The notes below the pieces were generated by a model. That model was not told the DNA's origin and searched no databases. It saw only the letters and a program-made list of their open reading frames with translations. A DNA stretch of 64,000 nucleotides, from positions 35,514,199 to 35,578,198 of the forward strand of contig OZ020516.1 in assembly GCA_963971425.1 (NCBI GenBank), given 5' to 3'. Of the stretch, positions 31,995 to 44,449 are shown piece after piece. Within the stretch, counting starts at the first letter, position 1. Each line of letters begins with the position of its first letter. The stretch comes from Bryoerythrophyllum caledonicum (Eukaryota; Streptophyta; Bryopsida; Pottiales; Pottiaceae). Position numbers and translations under genes: made by a program.

Positions 31995-33599
31995 GGGTTA
32001 AAAAAGTAATTGAAAGTGCCGTAGCGGATGAGTGAAGCTGACGTGGAATGCATTGTGCACACAATGGAGAACTTTTTGTGGCTTGACCGTTGAAAATTTC
32101 CACGTCAGCACTGCACGTTCGCAGGACGGGCGATGATTGCTTTCACACTGCTCACATCCATCGTTACCTTTATTTATTCATCCACTTTGACACTCATCTG
32201 TAGCTTGGTGTTTTTTCATCTCAGGTGTTTATTTAGCATATGATTTTCCATTTGTCTTGGACCATTAATGGGAGATTTTTGTTTATAGATGTTTCTGGTG
32301 CTGGTGTCCTATGTGCCACCAAGAGGGACTGATTGACTCGAGGTTTCCAATTTCCTTCCAATTTGCGGCTCCCCACCAACGCCCTCACACTCTCAACCTT
32401 TCCATGGTTCCTTGGAAATCTAGCGCCCACACGCCAAAAAAAAGCCATTTCTTATTGCCCTCGCATAGCTTCGAAATTTGTGGCCTTTTTGTCTATGTAT
32501 GCGAAAGGGAAGCACCGTTTGTTTGCACGCATAGGAGCTCAACATTCTTTTGTTCGTGTGCACAAAGCAGAGGGCACAATGCGGAAGCGAAGTGCACAAA
32601 AGCGCGAGTAGAGCACACGGATTGGAAGTGAAAGAAATCAAGGGCCTGAAGCATTTAAGGCAGGGCTTTTTTTCTGGCGAAAAGCTGACAAACGAGCATT
32701 GTTGTCAAACATGGGTTTGGTAGTAAATTAGAGGGAAGTTTTGTCAATGGCCACAAGGGAATCTGGCGAACAAAAAAAAGGGATGGTTGAAGGCTACTGG
32801 GGCGCCTTCCACAAACTCCCTCCCACACGCTTTATCTACACCTTGTACATTGTTTGTTCCAGGTCATTTTTCATATCACTACTTGTGATGCTTTGAGGGG
32901 TCGGATGCAACATGTGACTTGAGGAATGTAGGCCCATTATCTTTTTTTTTTAATGAAGTGTGGTGAACCTTCACTGTAGAAGACAAATCCCTCAATGCCC
33001 ACACATCCACATCTTGGATTAGAAATGAACATTTCTTGTGGTTAAAGATGTTACTTTCATTCATAAGTTCTCTTAAATTTATTTATTTTGATTACAACGT
33101 GAATTTGGGGTTGATTAGAAATACTATAAATCATAATTAGATGTGGCTATTTGAAGTGCATGTTTCCATTTTGAGTATATATATTTAGAGAATTTGTTAA
33201 ATACTAAGAGCGCAAGTTATATTTGGCAACCATAACTAGAATTGAGCATATCTAAAAATATTTAGAATTTGATGGGAAACGTTGAAATTTTAAAATTCCT
33301 ACAATGGTCAAATTTGTTACTTTTAGTGAAGCACTTTAGCCCTTCTTTGTTTTCTTTTGGCACAAAACAAACAAAGTTTGATTGCAGAGGGAGAAGTGAA
33401 GAGAATAAAACAAAGAAGAGCCGACAGCGAAAGAAGCAAGAGCCTAGTGAAACTCCCTAATCCACTCTATATGGTCGTTCCGCCTCCTATACAACACCTC
33501 GTGACAACCTCAATTGTTTCGAAGCGCTCAGCCGCCTTAACCCTGCTTGATTCGGAGTTGGATGAGGATCCTACCCCATGGAATCGATTAAGCCTTGCG
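31995..33599. other. Intergenic, no supported gene
   Basis: Contains a short inverted pair GCTGACGTGGAA...TTCCACGTCAGC near 32038-32108. Several small open frames on both strands around 32230-32640 lack domains and overlap one another. No gene called. Confidence 0.4.
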
Positions 33600-35545
33600 A
33601 GATGACGTTCTCAACCTCGTAAGGGCTCTACTGGTGCTGATTAAACACCGAGTCATTTCTCACAATCCAAAGAGTCCAAAGGGTGATGTCTCTTAGGAGC
33701 AACCAAATTATGCTCAGCTCTTTGGACTTGCGGAGAGGTTTAGCAGCAAAGAGGGCCTGCTTGAAGGAAGGCTTCGCCCACCATTGGTGAGAGGCATTGC
33801 CAAGTCTCAGCAGAATCTTCAACACATAATCTCACGTCGAGTGTGCTTGCTCACAACTCTAAAACTTGTGTAAAATGCTTTCTTCCTCTTTATTGTTGCA
33901 GACTATGCATCTATCATCCACCTCTGCGAAAGCTCACTTCCGCCAAAAGTTCACAGTAATGGCCTTATGCTAGAGTTGCCAAATGAGGCCAACCTCCTTT
34001 CCAACTCTTTCCAGGTCCCAAACATTGCTCCATCTCATTTTGAAAGTGTTGAGGACAACACCGTTCCATTTCTTTAGCACCACATTGGAAGGTGGACGTG
34101 TTGCTCTAAGGATCTCTTTGGGATATTTAATAGTGTAGCTAAGTTGCAGTCCGTCACACCTAGTGCTCTGAGGGTTCATGGTACTCAATGCAAGGGGCGG
34201 ATTACACTTAATTCGGCCCGAGTCCTAGGTCAAAGTGCTCGTTCTCCCAAAGTAGAGGAAAATTCTTCTTTTTCCTTCTCTATGTAGGTTGAGAACTGGA
34301 TTTCTCTCCAACCTGCCATGGCAAATAATATTTGTTGTAGCCCGTCACCAAGGATTTCCGTAGCAGGATGATGGCTTTATTGGCAGCAGTGAAGAGTCCT
34401 AGGTTTTCCTTCATGTCTAGGCACCTAACTTACCAAGTTCGCCCTGACCCACGATCGCCTAACCCATGAACTTGCAAATGGGGACGTTGGCCGTGCCTAA
34501 GTCAAAAACCCTCATCCATTCTTTTCTCTTTGGGGGGTGGCCGCTTACCTGCGACCAATAGCTACATGTCTACTCAAGATTGCCAGTAATCTGGCCCCAT
34601 GTTGGTCGTTCTAGCATTGTAAGCCCGAATTGCTCTGCAGCGCCCGCAAAGTCAAAGAAATGGCTCTTGCTAAACAACCATATGTCTCTGATGAAGAACG
34701 TGATGCCTTGACGTGCCAAAACTACCGCTTGTTGCTTCGAAAAGTAAATTTATGCAAAGAGAGGTCGTCCTGCTGTCCATAGAGAAGAGCCATTCTTTAA
34801 ATGTGGTTGAGGCGCTGAGTGAGAGTTTAGTCACTATCTTCCGCTTGGACATTTTAGTCAAATTCTATAATTTAGATCTGTTTGAGCCTTGGAAGCATGG
34901 CTTCATGCACCACTAGAGGCTGGAAGACCACATAGGGCCAAGTCCCGGTTGGCAAAGTGGTAGCCGCAGTCGAATAAGGGTGGTAAAGTTGAATAGCGGC
35001 AAAGTGGTAGCGGCATACATGCCGCTAGTACCCGCTTACACATCAAAGCTACCATAGCCTCGGTAGGATCCACAACATTGAGACTTCCTAAGGGTCTCTT
35101 CTGACAAGTCGCATTCCATGCAACTCAAGCCAGAGAAGAATGGGGGGTACTAGCCCATATGTAGTTTCTGATCTTGTTGGTCACCTTCTTGATGGCCGAT
35201 CTGCTTCCTCCCCAATTTGCTAAATAGAATAGTGTAGTAGATACAAGGACATTATTACCGATAATAACTCTTGGGGTATTATTCCCTTTAATTGTAGACC
35301 AATAGGCTAATTTTGTGTCTATCTTTTCCTCAAGGTAAGTATCTATTTGAGGATTGTTTATATTTAGCCCAAATGATGTGCCTAGAGCTTAGAGATCTTG
35401 CCTCCTATTGTCCACTTAAATTTCTCAAGGTTCATAATTAATCTTGAGGCATCCCTAAATAATTCCAATGTTTTGATTGTAACGTACAAGACTATTTCCT
35501 CTACTATTATAGTGAGTGAAGAGTCATCAAACTTGAGCCCCTCTT
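33600..35545 (-). pseudogene. Decayed L1-type LINE (reverse transcriptase and zinc-binding end)
   Basis: Read on the minus strand, pieces of an L1-type ORF2 appear in the right order between stops and shifts. KFDDSSLTI (the F-A-D-D-S catalytic region) is near 35525. It is followed by YLEEKIDTKLAYWS, VIIGNNVLVSTTLFYL and VTNKIRNYIWAST (post-catalytic part), then the plant reverse-transcriptase zinc-binding region with WRK.AFAEVDDRCIVCNNKEE and ESILHKF.SCE near 33860-33950. The last piece is WLLLRDITLWTLWIVRND. It is unrelated to the RNase H/endonuclease LINE at 3.6-7.8 kb and much older. Confidence 0.65.
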
Positions 35546-35585
35546 TGAGTGCCATAAGTTGACATGTTCATATTTAATGGTTTAA

Positions 35586-36480
35586 CTTCCAAGAGCCCAC
35601 GTGTAAGTGGGGCGTACGTTTTGGATATAGGGCACGTTTATCAAATTCAAAAAAAGTCTTTTTCTGGAAAATATTATACTAGATTTTTCCATATAAGAGC
35701 ACTATGGAGATATTTTTATTATTATTTTGGGATTCATGGTTTGAAAGTTAGTACCACTCAAAGTTGGAAATGGCGACTCCGAGCAGCTCCAAAACTTTGC
35801 TAGAAGTCTCTATTGACATTGAGATTTTCCATACATGTAGAGAATATCACCTTCTTTGAAAATGTCAAAAAAATTCTTGTCTTTAGTGTAAAAAAAACAT
35901 GTAAACCCAAGTCAAACATTTTTACACATTTCGGGCAAGCAAGGAAAAAACTTCATCTTTTCTACATGAAACCTAGCAATCTTCATATTTTTCACTTATA
36001 ATTCTTTCAATAATAATACGTGGTGCAAACCTTCTTATTGACCGTTTAGATCATCATTCTAAAATAAATGTGAATTGACAATTTTTGAACCTCCACTCCT
36101 TGCTCACTTGTTTTAAATATGTTGCACCCTTTCTCTACCTCTAAAAATTGTTGTATATAGAACTAACATCATGCTCAACACAATGGTAAATGATTTAGAC
36201 CTTGTTTGGTGCAAAAATTTAATCCAAGTGAAGTCAAAGTCTGTTGACCCACTCAACGCAGGGAAAAAAATGAACCATTTTCTTGACTTCAAACACTATA
36301 ATCTTTTTATTCGTTCGGTCAAAGTGTTTGAAATTTCGTGAGTATATTACTTAGTAAGTCTTAATGGAGATCCTACGGTCAAAAGGATAAATAGAAGGTT
36401 TTCTGTCCTTCCTTAATCATTGCACTGGAATCAACAGTTTTGAAGTGTTTTTGGTGTGAAATTGTCATGGGCTTTTAGAG
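35586..36480 (-). mobile_element. Degenerate TTAA-family element, type X
   Basis: The interior matches the X copy starting at 49803 (TTTTTATTATTATTTTGGGATTC, AAGTTAGTACCACTCAAAG, GAGCAGCTCCAAAA) in the same orientation. TTAA at 35582-35585 precedes a mutated left terminus; the right terminus is decayed. Confidence 0.6.
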
Positions 36481-36523
36481 ATTATAATCTAGTCATTAAG
36501 ACTAGAACCTTGAGTTGTAATTA

Positions 36524-37022
36524 GGGCATCTTTACGTCGCAAATCCAAAGGCTAGAAGCCGCAAGTTGAAGCATTCTTGAACGTTGTGATTGGTTGATAT
36601 TGAGAAGTCCCTCAAATTTGGCTCCATGCTGAAAAAATTAGCTTGAAAGGGATGAGAAAATGATGTGGTGAGCACTTTTTTCCTACATGGCAGAAAAAGT
36701 GCCTTAGTTTTGTGTTTCGGGAATTTCCATCCGACCCACCTCTTTGAGTTGGGCCTGACGGAAAATTCGAGAAGTTGTTCTGAAATAGCTATGAAAAAAT
36801 AAGATATACATTTTTTAAAGTCTAAAGGATGAAGATATAGGCTGCCATATTTAAATTTATGTCAAAAATGATTTGGTATACTTTATGGTCTCTTCTCACT
36901 TTATACTACTTCTCACTTAGGCCATGGCTACCAAAAGCCATCCATTGGATTTGAAGCGAGGGACCTTTACTAGGCTTTTGGAGTTTTGGCCTCTCATCTT
37001 GGTTTACATCATAAAGAGGCCT
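36524..37022. mobile_element. PIF/Harbinger-type MITE, degenerate second copy
   Basis: Begins GGGCATCTTTACG and ends AAAGAGGCCT, an imperfect version of the 29698-30148 ends. TTA flanks it at 36521-36523 and 37023-37025. Shares the CCCACCTCTT...GGCCT inner block with that copy. Confidence 0.6.
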
Positions 37023-37183
37023 TTAGTTATTTGGGACGGGAGTGTTAAGTTCAAATTGACTTTCATAAGTTGAAAATATAGATGGGAAGTATAAAATTAT
37101 TTGTAATATCGAGAGGTCAATACCGACATTCATTCAAGTTCTTTGCTAATCAATAATCCTCAAAGTTTCTTCTTTTCAATTAA

Positions 37184-38145
37184 GGGCCACTTTAGACTAT
37201 GGTGGAGAAGTGCATCAGTTGGTCAAGAATTTTTGGCCAAGACATGGTTATTTGAGGCAACCGGTGGGATGTTGGACAAGATGGAAAGACAATAAAATAA
37301 TGCGTGAAGATGTCTTGACCGGATTGTAGTGTAAACACCAACCGAAGAAGTCTTTCGGCCAACTTCACAAGGTGAAGTCCACCGGTGAACTTCACCACCA
37401 AGAGAGTTTTGGTTGTACTATAGAAAATGACATTTAACCTCAAAAGCACAACAAGAATCAAAATGCAAGAACCTCGATGGCAAGAAAAGTTGCAAGAAAT
37501 CCATTTAAGGCTGAACCTTCTTGTACTAAATTGTTGATCAGTCACTAAAAACTTTTTGAATTGGTTTCAAATTTTAACCACAAAAACTAGACAAAAATGG
37601 GCAACTATCCCAACAGAAATCATTAAAAATGGACCTTGCACAAGAGCTTTTGCCAAAGTTGCAGCCTTCAAAAGTTACCCTAAACCATCTATGGCTGAAC
37701 CTCCTTGTACTAAAATGCAAGTCACGCACTCAAAACTTATCTAATTAGTTTGAATTTGGTACCACAAAAACCAAACAAAAATGCTGAACTTTCCCAACAA
37801 AAGTTATTGAAAATGCACCTTCCATGAGGAAAATACAAGACGCTGAAGTCGCCCATGCAAAATTAATATATCTATGAAAGTTGCTCTTCTCCGGTTGCCA
37901 GTTTCTTGTCCGGGGGATTAAGGCCACACAAGAAACTAAACCACCCAAGATGAACTCTTATAAAAAGTCCTACCACATAGGCGGCCATGTCATTTTTCCA
38001 TCCATGCTTGAAGTTCTCCACCGGACAAGTTTTGACGGTAGTCTAAACCCAATCCTATGAAGAAAAAATTTTACCCCAATAATATTACTCTGTTTCCCTA
38101 GAATTCTTGACCGGTGAACTTCTCCACGGTAGTCTAAAGCGGCCC
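37184..38145. mobile_element. PIF/Harbinger-type element, 30 bp inverted ends, TAA duplication
   Basis: 962 bp. Ends of about 30 bp: GGGCCACTTTAGACTATGG at the left and CCGTAGTC/TAAAGCGGCCC-type complement at the right, each continuing with GTGGAGAAGT. TAA flanks both sides (37181-37183 and 38146-38148). An inner segment of about 185 bp is tandemly duplicated (TTGTACTAAA near 37523 and again near 37704). No transposase frame. Confidence 0.75.
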
Positions 38146-38148
38146 TAA

Positions 38149-38832
38149 GAATTTCATACGAATACCATGATCATCTTTGAAATCCATTGTCAAGTTTACA
38201 GTTGAAATGGTGTGGCACCATCCAGTTGGCTGTGAATATTGTCGTGCATACTTTGTGAGATAGAAAAGGTCTTTTGCAGTTACCACCGGCCAAAAGATCA
38301 TTGGATTTCTGAAGCCGTGGCAATGGTGGCATGATACTTTCAGGTGTCTGTTGGTTCCATTTTGCAGGCGACCTTGATGCTTGAGCCGATGAATTCAAAT
38401 TCGAAGATAGCCCCTTAAGTTTGAACACTCTAATTACTTTTAACAAATTGGCAGATGGTAGCCTAACTGGTACAATTGTTAGCTTGTGGATGGAATGTGC
38501 AAGTTTTGTCCCAAGATAAATGGCAGCAATCCTGCTTGAATATGGATTCAAAAATTAGCTGATTCACAAATTTCAAATGTTGAGACTGGCAATCCGTGCA
38601 TGTAAGAGGGGGTATGGAGTGGGTGTTCCAAGGTAAAACTCACTGCGACGTAAGTTACCTGAATTGTGTGTCACCATGGTTGTCTGTTTTCTTGGGCTTG
38701 TTTGAAATTTCCGTGAAAGAATCAGGTTATCACTACAGCAAAAAACGGTTACTTGCATTACACGTTAACCTCTTTTATGTAGCCTTATGTAATACAACTC
38801 TAGATCTAAAGTATACTCTCATAATTGTGATA
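38149..38832. other. Intergenic with an unassigned open frame
   Basis: A minus-strand frame at 38551-38171 (126 codons, MNPYSSRIAAIYLGTKLAH...) is open but has no domain, exon neighbours or codon signature that I can point to. I leave it uncalled; it could be a transposon-carried gene fragment. Confidence 0.3.
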
Positions 38833-38836
38833 TTAA

Positions 38837-40367
38837 CCCCTAAATGAAAAAAGTCTCTATGTGAGCTTCTGCAAATCTCGGGCACGTTCCTATGGTTGCA
38901 ATTTATATTTGCAATTTTAGGAATTTTGTACAGAGTTGTAAGTAGACAAGAGGTATGTGGGAGTATGAATTTTATTCTCATCGGACTTATATTAAAAAGT
39001 TATGTCATCTTAAAAAAAAAAGTTGTTGAGTGCGGGCAAGTCGGGCAACTCCAAAACTTTTTGCTAGGACACTCTAGTAGATTTGAGATTTTCAATACTA
39101 GCATGTAATATTATTTCCTTTCATATTGCCAGTATACATTTCTTGTCTTTAGTGAAAAAATGCATTTCATCCCAAGTCAAAGAGTTTTACACATTGCCAC
39201 ACATTGTTGGGCAAGGAACTAAAAAAACTCCTTCTTTTCCACACAAAACTTAGAAAAAGCCATATTTTTCACTTTTTCTTTTTTCTATTACAAGATGCGG
39301 TGTAAACCTTCTTGTAGACCATTCAGATAATCATTCTAAAACATATTTTGTTCCCATAAAATTGAAACGTGAACTCGCGCTTTTTGAACCTCCATTCCTT
39401 GCACAATGTTTTTGAACATGCTACACCCCTTCTCTACCTCTAAAAATTGGCATACAAGGAATTAGTATCATGATCAACATGATGATATGCAATCTTGACC
39501 TTATGTAGTGCAAAACTTCAATACCAAGTGAAGTCAAAGTTTGTTGATCCACTCATTGCAAGGATGAAAATGAACCATTGTATCTACTTCAAACACTATA
39601 ATCTTTTGATCCACGTGGTCAAAAATGATGAAATTTTGTGAGTATGTGATTCATTAAGTGTTTAATGAGATTCTGCAATTTGTTTCCTTCCGTAAGATGA
39701 AAGCACACTAGGATGTACCACTTTCAGCGTCACAATGTCACAAAACCGGAAAAAAACAAAAAAACACTATTTATTTATTTTATTATTTATTTATTTATTT
39801 TAAGGGTACATAAATGAGGAAATTGAGGAAAATTACATTATTGAATATGGAGGAATGATTAGAATTACTAATGGATCCTAGGGTCCAAGGGGCAATACGC
39901 CATTTGTAATCAATATTTGGTTTTATTCACTAAAACCATTGAAAGCGGGGAACTCCAAAAAAAAATTAAAAAAATCCTTTGCACTTTAGTTGATTGGAAG
40001 ATTAAATTGACAAGATTGTACATGTAGGTCTAATTTTTGTTTAAATTATTTTTTTGTTGAAATAAATGTAAACTCAAAATTGGGAATTTTTAGTGTCACA
40101 ATGTTCCTCCTTTCAAGTTTAGCGTTCCGAAGAAATTCCTTGTAGGAGGAATTAAATAACAAAAAAATTAGGACTACGTGTAGAATCAAGTAAACTTCTA
40201 CCACCAACCAACCAAAGTGTAAAAAACTCTTTTTCAAATTTTTATTGAATTCTCCGTTTCTGCCCAAAAGTGAGTAAGCCAAGTGTGCTTCTACCCCTTA
40301 CTCATTGCACTGGAATTAAGAATTTTGAATTGTTTTTGGTGCATAAACTATCAAGGAAATTTAAGGG
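38837..40367 (-). mobile_element. TTAA-family element, type X, with internal insertion
   Basis: Starts CCCCTAAATGAAAAAAG after TTAA (38833-38836) and ends TTTAAGG-G before TTAA (40368-40371). The interior follows the X pattern on the minus strand but is interrupted at about 39702-40299 by foreign sequence. Confidence 0.65.
39702..40299. mobile_element. Insertion with AAGCACACTWGG ends inside an X element
   Basis: Foreign segment between TTTCCTTCCGTAAG and TTACTCATTGCACTGG, which are adjacent in other X copies. Its ends, GAAAGCACACTAGG and CCAAGTGTGCTTCT, are imperfect inverted repeats. Superfamily not assigned. Contains a TTTA microsatellite. Confidence 0.5.
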
Positions 40368-40402
40368 TTAAGGTGGGTCGCAAGTGATCCTATTTAGTTT
40401 AA

Positions 40403-40940
40403 CACCTAAATTCTCAAGGCTTTTTTACACCAAAAGCACTCAAAATTTGCCTTTCTAAGGTGAGGCGTTGTAAGACTAGTTGAAACAAATTTTACGATAT
40501 TCAACCGTAGGATCTTTAAATTAACTATACTACAAGCAGACACTCAAAACATTCCATAAACTTTGACCATACGGATTGTAAAATACATGTATTTGAAGAG
40601 TGCAATATTTTTTTTCCTTCCAAGATAATGACATAATTTTGCACTACACATTGCAGTAACATCTATGTAGTGTCACTTACTAGATCTACGTTCTATTTTG
40701 TGTTAGGTCACTCCATGCCAACAATCACAAGTAATGGAGGTGTTTAGGATAAGAGAAATGGCCTTGCATTGACTAGGGGGTATTGAAAGTAGCTGTTTAC
40801 ATAGGAAACTTTTTATCTTTTATTGGAAGAAAAAAATTTAAAGAAAAGAAAAGAAAAGAAATATTTAATTTCTACTCTTTTTACTCTACCCGGCTTCAAA
40901 AAGTGCCTTCATCCAAATTTGGTACCTCTCCATGACCACC
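40403..40940 (+). mobile_element. TTAA-family element, type Y, right-truncated
   Basis: TTAA at 40399-40402 then CACCTAAATTCTC. The interior aligns with the nested Y copy at 21381 (CAACCGTAGGATCTT, AACTTTGACCATACGGATTG, AATGGAGGTGTTTAGGAT). The right part is replaced by a MITE. Confidence 0.6.
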
Positions 40941-41150
40941 CACTACACTAAAAATGGTCATTAGTGTAACCACACTAATTGTTAATGGAAATGTTATAAT
41001 TTTTACTTATGGGAGAATTTTTTTACTGAGAGCACATCTATCCATACTACTCAAACATAGTTGGTATAAAATATTCATAAGAAGTAAAAACTTATAGCAT
41101 CTATCAACAAATTAGAGTGGTTCACACTAAATACCATCTTTAGGATCATC
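40941..41150. mobile_element. CACTA-ended MITE, copy 1
   Basis: Begins CACTACACTAAAAATGGTCA. The interior (GAGAGCACATCTATC, AAAAACTTATAGCAT) matches 57353-57583; the right end is decayed (ACCATCTTTAG). Confidence 0.6.
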
Positions 41151-41154
41151 TCGA

Positions 41155-41487
41155 ACCTAACATGAAACCATTTTGCAGAAAACATCAAAATTTCCAGATT
41201 GACAGGCAACTTGACAAGCCAGAAAAGAAAACAAACATCCCAAATCCCCAGACAAAAGTAGCAAAATTAGAAGTTGATGGAAGAGGAATAATTTGCAGAT
41301 GCCGAGGTCGTTGGAAAGTAACCGTTTGCTTAGTTCTACCACTTCCCGGACACGCAACCCTGCACGTCCTATGAAATGGGCCCCTTCTAATGTTCATCCA
41401 CAATTTCTGTCCATCTGGTGACGATTTCATCCCCATGGATGTGTTCCATCTCTTTCTCGTTGACCAAAGATACTTTCTCCACTGCAC
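41155..41487 (-). pseudogene. Possible captured last-exon fragment
   Basis: The complement of 41487-41385 reads VEKVSLVNEKEMEHIHGDE, then IVTRWTEIVDEH and a stop, a soluble-looking C-terminus followed by what resembles 3' untranslated sequence. It abuts the Helitron-like end at 41701, an element type known to capture gene pieces. Parent gene not recognised. Confidence 0.3.
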
Positions 41488-41494
41488 ACCTTTA

Positions 41495-41701
41495 TCATAC
41501 TACTAAAATCATAATCTACGCAATGAACCACGCAGTCAACCGTGCAGTGAACTACAAAAAATGTTGCAGTCAATCGCATAGGTAGTTGCGCAGTCAGCCG
41601 TGCAGTGAATCATGTTTCCTTTTCTTATTTATAGTTTGTAATATAAAAACTACATTAAAATGGTTGGACTAATGCGTTGCAAAGCAAGCGCAAATTGCTA
41701 G
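41495..41701 (+). mobile_element. Helitron-like 3' end with tandem GCAGTCAACCG motifs
   Basis: Repeated GCAGTCAACCGTGCAGTGAAC-like units, then an AT-rich linker and GCGTTGCAAAGCAAGCGC, an imperfect hairpin, ending AAATTGCTAG and followed by T. CTAG after a hairpin and insertion before T are Helitron hallmarks. The 5' TC end was not located. Same family as 20057-20110 and 20656-20960. Confidence 0.5.
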
Positions 41702-42556
41702 TATAGATTAAAAAAACTAGTTTAACGGGTAATGTAGGTTTAGGTAAGGTAACTAAAAATTGGAAAATTAAAAGTAAAAGTGAAGTCCCCTTCTCTAGTT
41801 AAGCCCATGTCTACTTCCTCGGAAATATCTCCTAGTTCTCTCTAAGTAGCGCGTATCACCATGGTATCCCATATATTCGTTACTACACTTATTATATACT
41901 AGTAGACCCCCTGTTGTCCACGATGGGCCAAAGACAATCCCGAGTGAAGTAAAAGAAAATGCCTATTATTTACTTCAGATGTCGAGCTTGCCTAGATATA
42001 CATGGAAAGTATTGAGGTAAATGCTATGTGGTATCACATAGTCGCCCCTTCATGCTGAGTTGGCCTCTCCTCCAAGGCCCAACTACACTTATTATATCAA
42101 ATCAAATATAGGAATAAGTACTAGTGGATCCCTCGTTGTCTTCGACGGACCAAGGTCAAAGGGAATTTGTACATGCAATCCTCCTAGGGTGGACATCACC
42201 TAGGTATCACGTGATATCCATAGGCCTTTTATTATATAGAGAGAAGATAGATAAGACTCTTTTTTTAGTCCTATCCAACAATGTGTGGACATGTTTGACT
42301 TGAGTTGAAATAGCATTTTTACACTTAAGGCAAGATTTGTTAATATGTTTTTGACAATATCAAATAAAATAATATTATTGATAATGTATGAAAAATCTCA
42401 ATGTCTATTGAAGGTCATAGGGGAAAAAATTGAAGTTGTCCACATAATAGAAAGACCAACGATTTGCACTTAGAATAGCGTGTATTTGATTATAGAAGTC
42501 CAATGTGAAAACAAATTTCATTCCCATGAAGCTAATGCTATTTCACATCTTCAGTA
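41702..42556. other. Intergenic with element debris
   Basis: A short direct repeat (ACTACACTTATTATAT...CTAGTRGA) occurs near 41882 and 42083. A fragment resembling X elements lies at about 42270-42430. Confidence 0.4.
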
Positions 42557-43048
42557 ACCCTGTAAGGCCCAAGGCATTTTTCCCTCTAGAAACACTCCAA
42601 AATTGCCACTCACAAAAAGTGGCAAGAAAATCTAATTTTCAAGTAAATTTTTGGACTTTGAACTATAAGATCTCAAAATAGATTTCTATATACACTTACC
42701 ATATTTTTTGACTACAATCCACCTCACAGATATGAACATTATAGCGTTTGAAGTGCAAAGGAAAATTTTCCCCCCTTTGCCCAATAACATGTGAAAATGT
42801 TTGACATGGGTTAAAATGGTTTAACACTAAAGACAAGAATTTCATTTAACATCTTCAATGAAAGTAATCTTTTCTATATGTATGAAAAATCTCAATATCG
42901 ATAGAAACTTCTAGCAAAAGTTTTGAAGCTCCTAGGAGTCCCCAATTTGACTTTTGAGGCTCAAAAAACTATGGTTGTATTTTTCATCATAAGAATGTGC
43001 CCAAAATGGCAAAAGTACCCCAAGGGGCAAAATGTCCTTTAAAGGTTG
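42557..43048 (+). mobile_element. Diverged TTAA-family relative
   Basis: Begins TAACCCTGTAAGGCCCAAGG and ends CCCCAAGGGGCAAAATGTCC, TTTAAAGG. The middle holds X-like strings (CCCAATAACATGTGAAAATG, AAGACAAGAATTT, GCAAAAGTTTTG). The TTAA flanks are not preserved. Confidence 0.45.
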
Positions 43049-44445
43049 ATTGCATTGGGTTTCTTTGAGTAAGAGAGTTCATATTTTGTTCTTTTGAAGA
43101 AATTTAGTAGTGATAGTTCTTGAAGAAATTTTTGAGGGTCTAATGATAGACTTGGAATGAAAATTTCAAGTATGAATCTCATACATATCTTTCACAGTGT
43201 ACCTTCAAATGTTCAAAACCATCAAAATTTTCATCTTTTGGTAGATCCATTTCTTTTCTTAGTTTTTTCACAAGAATAAATTTCGAATCAAGACATCTCT
43301 TGAATCCTAGTATAACCCTATAACGCCTACAAGACTCTCCTGCAGTCATTTTTGGTGCTTTTGCTCTTCTAACTCTTTCTACAATAGACCATTGTCTCTC
43401 ACGTCCTTTGAATGCATTTTGAGCTCCTCGTTAGCTTTCCAATGGATCTCTCCAATCTCCAATCCAAGTAGGCATATGTAAACTACAATGATTTCCGTGA
43501 AGTGGGATCCTACTGATACGTATCCATTGTGTAGATGATATTCTACCTAATTTGTAGATTCTCCCAAGCTCTTGTGGTCCACTTGGGCATTAGAGGGATA
43601 ATCATTGTAAGGACAGAAAATGTGTTATTGTTGTACAAATCAACAAAGCCTACAAAAAGAAATATTTATAAGCTTCACAACGGGTAAATATGATAAAAAT
43701 CAAAGACTCTTTTCAGTAGTGCAACATTAGTTTGTGCAGAGAATGATCAAGCTCTCAAAAGCCATATATATATATATTCTAAAATAACCATTGGATAAGG
43801 TAACGATGGCAATATGCGACATGTTCCTAGCTTCATTTTTGCTTGACATACATGAAAGTGTTCACCCTCTCAACATGTGAAAAATATGAATGAAATTCAC
43901 GGGAAGAACAAACTTCACCACAATTAGACATTCTTTTGGAATTCAACTTGTTACTTTATTGAATAATATTATGACCTAGACCTTGTGATTTGACTTCTCG
44001 CCTCATTTATGACTATCTTTAGTCATCTGTAAACACTTTAGTGAAAAGAGGAAGTGTAGAAGAGCACAACTTCTCAAAGGTTGAAGCTGTAGTATTGTGG
44101 CTTTTGATGCTTCCCCTCATAAATGGTGGTTGCAAAAGCTTGACTGATTGATGGGATGAACCCAAACAAAGTGGAGGTCATATCGTAATTGTTACTTTTT
44201 GCAAGCATCTTGTCGTGGGCCTTCACTCGCATTAAATGAAGCCGATCACTAGAAAATCATGGCTCTTTCTGTGTGACATAACATACCCTCCAAAGACCCA
44301 TCATCGCATTTTTTTCCTTTGGGGAAAATGATAATGTCAACATGAGAATTGTTTGTGAGCAAGACATGGTGAGCGGTGAGCATTGAACAATCAAATTTAG
44401 GGTTTAGCGTTAAGGATTTTGGGTTCATATTTTCGGTTTTGAGGT
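43049..44445. other. Intergenic with a V-type repeat fragment
   Basis: About 43480-43600 (TTTCCGTGAAGTGGGAT, CCATTGTGTAGATGATATT, TTGTGGTCCACTTGGGC) matches 47675-47780. A GGTGAGCGGTGAGC motif lies at about 44369. Otherwise nothing recognised. Confidence 0.45.
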
Positions 44446-44449
44446 TTAA

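Noticed and set aside
32230..32641. Overlapping open frames on both strands as a small gene
   Set aside because: No domain, no splice partners and equally open opposite strands, so there is no reason to choose any of them.
38171..38551. 126-codon minus-strand frame as a gene
   Set aside because: Isolated, surrounded by transposons, with no recognisable motif. Noted as unassigned only.
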